Below, one piece after another: positions 62,560 to 64,000 of a stretch of DNA of 64,000 nt (within the stretch, counting starts at the first letter, position 1; every line of letters begins with the position of its first letter). The notes beneath the pieces were generated by a model. That model was not told where the DNA came from and ran no database searches. It worked only from the letters and a program-made list of their open reading frames with translations. The stretch comes from Brachybacterium sp. UMB0905 (GTDB lineage Bacteria; Actinomycetota; Actinomycetes; Actinomycetales; Dermabacteraceae), in contig NZ_PNHL01000002.1 of NCBI RefSeq assembly GCF_002871795.1, positions 1-64,000 on the forward strand. The letters are read 5' to 3'. The translations under genes were made by a program, and so were the position numbers.

Positions 62560-63815
62560 GACGGGACCGGGCCGCGCGGCGCTCACGCCCTACGCGTCGG
62601 CGCCGCACCGGCCGGGCGCCGCACGTGGTGCTCGCCAGTCGTGTCTATGCCCCCGAACCGGTGGCGGCGGCCTTCCGCCTGGAGGCGCTCGTGGATGCCC
62701 TCGAACGGGGTGGCGCCGACGTGACCGTGCTGACCTCCATCGCCCCCGGGACCGCGCGGGGGCGCTCTGGGGACCGCCGCATCTCGCGCTGGCCGGTGCG
62801 CCGTGATGCACAGGGCCAGGTGCGCGGCTACCTGTCCTACTTGAGCTTCGATGTACCGCTCGCGCTGCGCCTGCTGCGCCAGCGCCCGTTGGACGCCCTC
62901 GTGCTGGAGCCGCCGCCCACCACGGGGCTGGTGGGGATGATCGCCGCTGCGCTGCGACGGGTGCCCTTCACGTTCTACGCCGCCGATGTCTGGGCCGATG
63001 CCACCGAGTCCGTCGCCGGGGTGCCGCGGATCGTCCGTGCCCTGGTGCGCGGGGCGGAGACCACCGTGTGGCGTCGCGCCGCCCACGTGCTCACCATCTC
63101 CCCGGGCGTGCAGCACCGCGTGGAGCAGCTCATCGGCCCGCGCGAGAGCCTCACGATGGTGGGCAACGGCATCGACACCACGACCTTCACCCCGGACGGC
63201 CCCGACGCCGCAGAGGCGGGGCCGTACTTCGTCTACGCGGGGACGGTCTCCGAATGGCAGGGGGCCGATATTTTCCTTGACGCCTTCGCCACGGTGCAGG
63301 CCCGCCACCCCGCGGCCCGGCTGCTGTTCTTCTCCGAGGGATCGGGGCGCCAGGCCCTGGCCCGACGGGTGCGCGAGCAGGGCCTGACCGGCGTGGAGCT
63401 GCGGGAGAAGATTCCGCCGCGCGAGGTCGCCGCCCAGCTGCGCGGCGCGGTCGCGGGACTGTCCTCGATCACCCCGGGCCAGGGCTATGAGTTCGCGCTG
63501 CCCACCAAGATCTACGCCGCCACCGCCACCGGCACCCCGGTGATCCACGCGGGGGACGGGGCCGCCCATGAGCGGATCCGCGACCACCAGCTGGGCTGGG
63601 CGGTGCCCCATGACGCCGAGGCCGTGGCCGCCGCGATGCTGCAGGCTCTCGCCGGAGAGGGGACACCGTCCGGCGAGCATCTGCGCGCCTGGACGGTGGA
63701 GCACGCCTCCCTGGCGGGCTGCGCGGACCGGGCCGCGCAGGCGATCCTCGCGGACCTCCCGAGCTCTCCTACAGCAGCGCCCGCACCCCCGGGATCTGCT
63801 TCCCCAGCAGCGTGA
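62556..63815 (+). CDS. Glycosyltransferase, family 4 (WbuB-like)
   Basis: The GTG start overlaps the epimerase stop (GTGA) and gives 419 residues. The N-terminal VVLASRVYAPEPVAAAFR, with the basic start, and LLRQRPLDALVLEPPP resemble WbuB-type GT4 enzymes. VGNGIDTTTF, YAGTVSEWQGADIF and LPTKIYAATATGTPVIHAG mark the C-terminal half. It may use the amino-uronic acid nucleotide made by the neighbouring enzyme. Its last 47 bases overlap the convergent acyltransferase gene. Confidence 0.85.
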   Translation: MRRDRAARRSRPTRRRRTGRAPHVVLASRVYAPEPVAAAFRLEALVDALERGGADVTVLTSIAPGTARGRSGDRRISRWPVRRDAQGQVRGYLSYLSFDVPLALRLLRQRPLDALVLEPPPTTGLVGMIAAALRRVPFTFYAADVWADATESVAGVPRIVRALVRGAETTVWRRAAHVLTISPGVQHRVEQLIGPRESLTMVGNGIDTTTFTPDGPDAAEAGPYFVYAGTVSEWQGADIFLDAFATVQARHPAARLLFFSEGSGRQALARRVREQGLTGVELREKIPPREVAAQLRGAVAGLSSITPGQGYEFALPTKIYAATATGTPVIHAGDGAAHERIRDHQLGWAVPHDAEAVAAAMLQALAGEGTPSGEHLRAWTVEHASLAGCADRAAQAILADLPSSPTAAPAPPGSASPAA

Positions 63816-64000
63816 GCGCGAAGGACCCCACCGCCACCAGCACGACCAGCGCCAGCACCGCGAGCGCCGAATCCTCGGGGAAGCCGACCCCGCGCAGACC
63901 CACCAGCACCACGAAATGCAGCAGGAACACCCCGAAGGTCGCATCCCCGGCTCGCCGCAGCACCGACTCCGTGCGCTCACTGACCTCCCATTCCCGCCCA
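63769..64000 (-). CDS. Acyltransferase 3 family protein, C-terminal part (cut by window end)
   Basis: The open frame runs out of the window upstream; only its last 76 codons are visible. Two hydrophobic helices and TFGVFLLHFVVLVGL match the C-terminus of acyltransferase 3 proteins, as in 47210-48292. It would O-acylate a surface glycan. The short GTG-started form (63963) is probably not the true gene. Confidence 0.7.
   Translation of the reverse strand, partial: GREWEVSERTESVLRRAGDATFGVFLLHFVVLVGLRGVGFPEDSALAVLALVVLVAVGSFALTLLGKQIPGVRALL

Overview
The window is a GC-rich (about 70%) actinobacterial chromosome segment. Leaderless genes with TAnnnT -10 boxes, GTG starts, the rpmG-hadA-hadB-murB order, an accD-accE pair and a cysteine-less LpdA all point to Actinomycetota. 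The overall style suggests a Micrococcales member, perhaps Dermabacteraceae/Brachybacterium; that assignment is my inference. Most of 9-47 kb is a core block. Its genes (sdhCDAB, manC, an M20 amidohydrolase, cdd/deoA/deoC, a PGM2-type mutase, purine nucleoside phosphorylase, lpdA, accA3, maf, accE/accD, birA, purK/purE) also lie near each other in Mycobacterium tuberculosis (about Rv3264c-Rv3319). I saw no transposase, phage gene, rRNA or CRISPR array.

Layout. 1-1.2 kb: two small WXG100 (ESX-type) genes between two copies of a perfect 78-bp repeat that carries a bidirectional terminator. 1.2-7.3 kb: yajQ, three tRNAs (Tyr, Thr, Met), rpmG, hadAB-murB, glyA, folD. 7.4-8.7 kb: a WXG100-alpha/beta-hydrolase fusion, probably an ESX substrate. 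8.8-15.9 kb: exonuclease III, sdhCDAB, manC, amidohydrolase. 16-28 kb: a nucleoside uptake and salvage region, with a BMP-type lipoprotein, double-ABC ATPase, two permeases, cytidine deaminase, thymidine phosphorylase, a uridine kinase-like protein, deoC, a hexose/pentose phosphate mutase and a purine nucleoside phosphorylase. 28-34 kb: lpdA, accA3, maf and a DUF885 protein. 34-38.4 kb: a compact five-gene accessory cassette (secreted small protein, lipoprotein, peptidoglycan-binding adaptor, ABC ATPase, FtsX/MacB permease) set between accDE and the maf/accA3 genes. Its first two genes are visibly poorer in GC. 38.7-48.3 kb: accE-accD, birA, a class III nucleotide cyclase, a two-component system, purK-purE and an acyltransferase. 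48.4-64 kb: a cell-surface polysaccharide cluster, with genes for a 2,3-diacetamido-uronic acid sugar, at least five glycosyltransferases (one a fusion of two), a large membrane protein, an ABC exporter and a truncated second acyltransferase.

Most notable observations. (1) The WXG100 pair and the distant WXG100-hydrolase gene share an 18-bp palindrome, a GGTGCG element and a -10 box at identical spacing, which points to one activator for an ESX regulon. (2) The 34-38.4 kb cassette looks like a dedicated export (and possibly immunity) system for a secreted peptide, with some resemblance to lactococcin 972-type loci. (3) About ten genes appear to be transcribed leaderless. (4) Three direct repeats spaced exactly 17 bp apart precede deoC. 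(5) The polysaccharide cluster contains a fused double glycosyltransferase.
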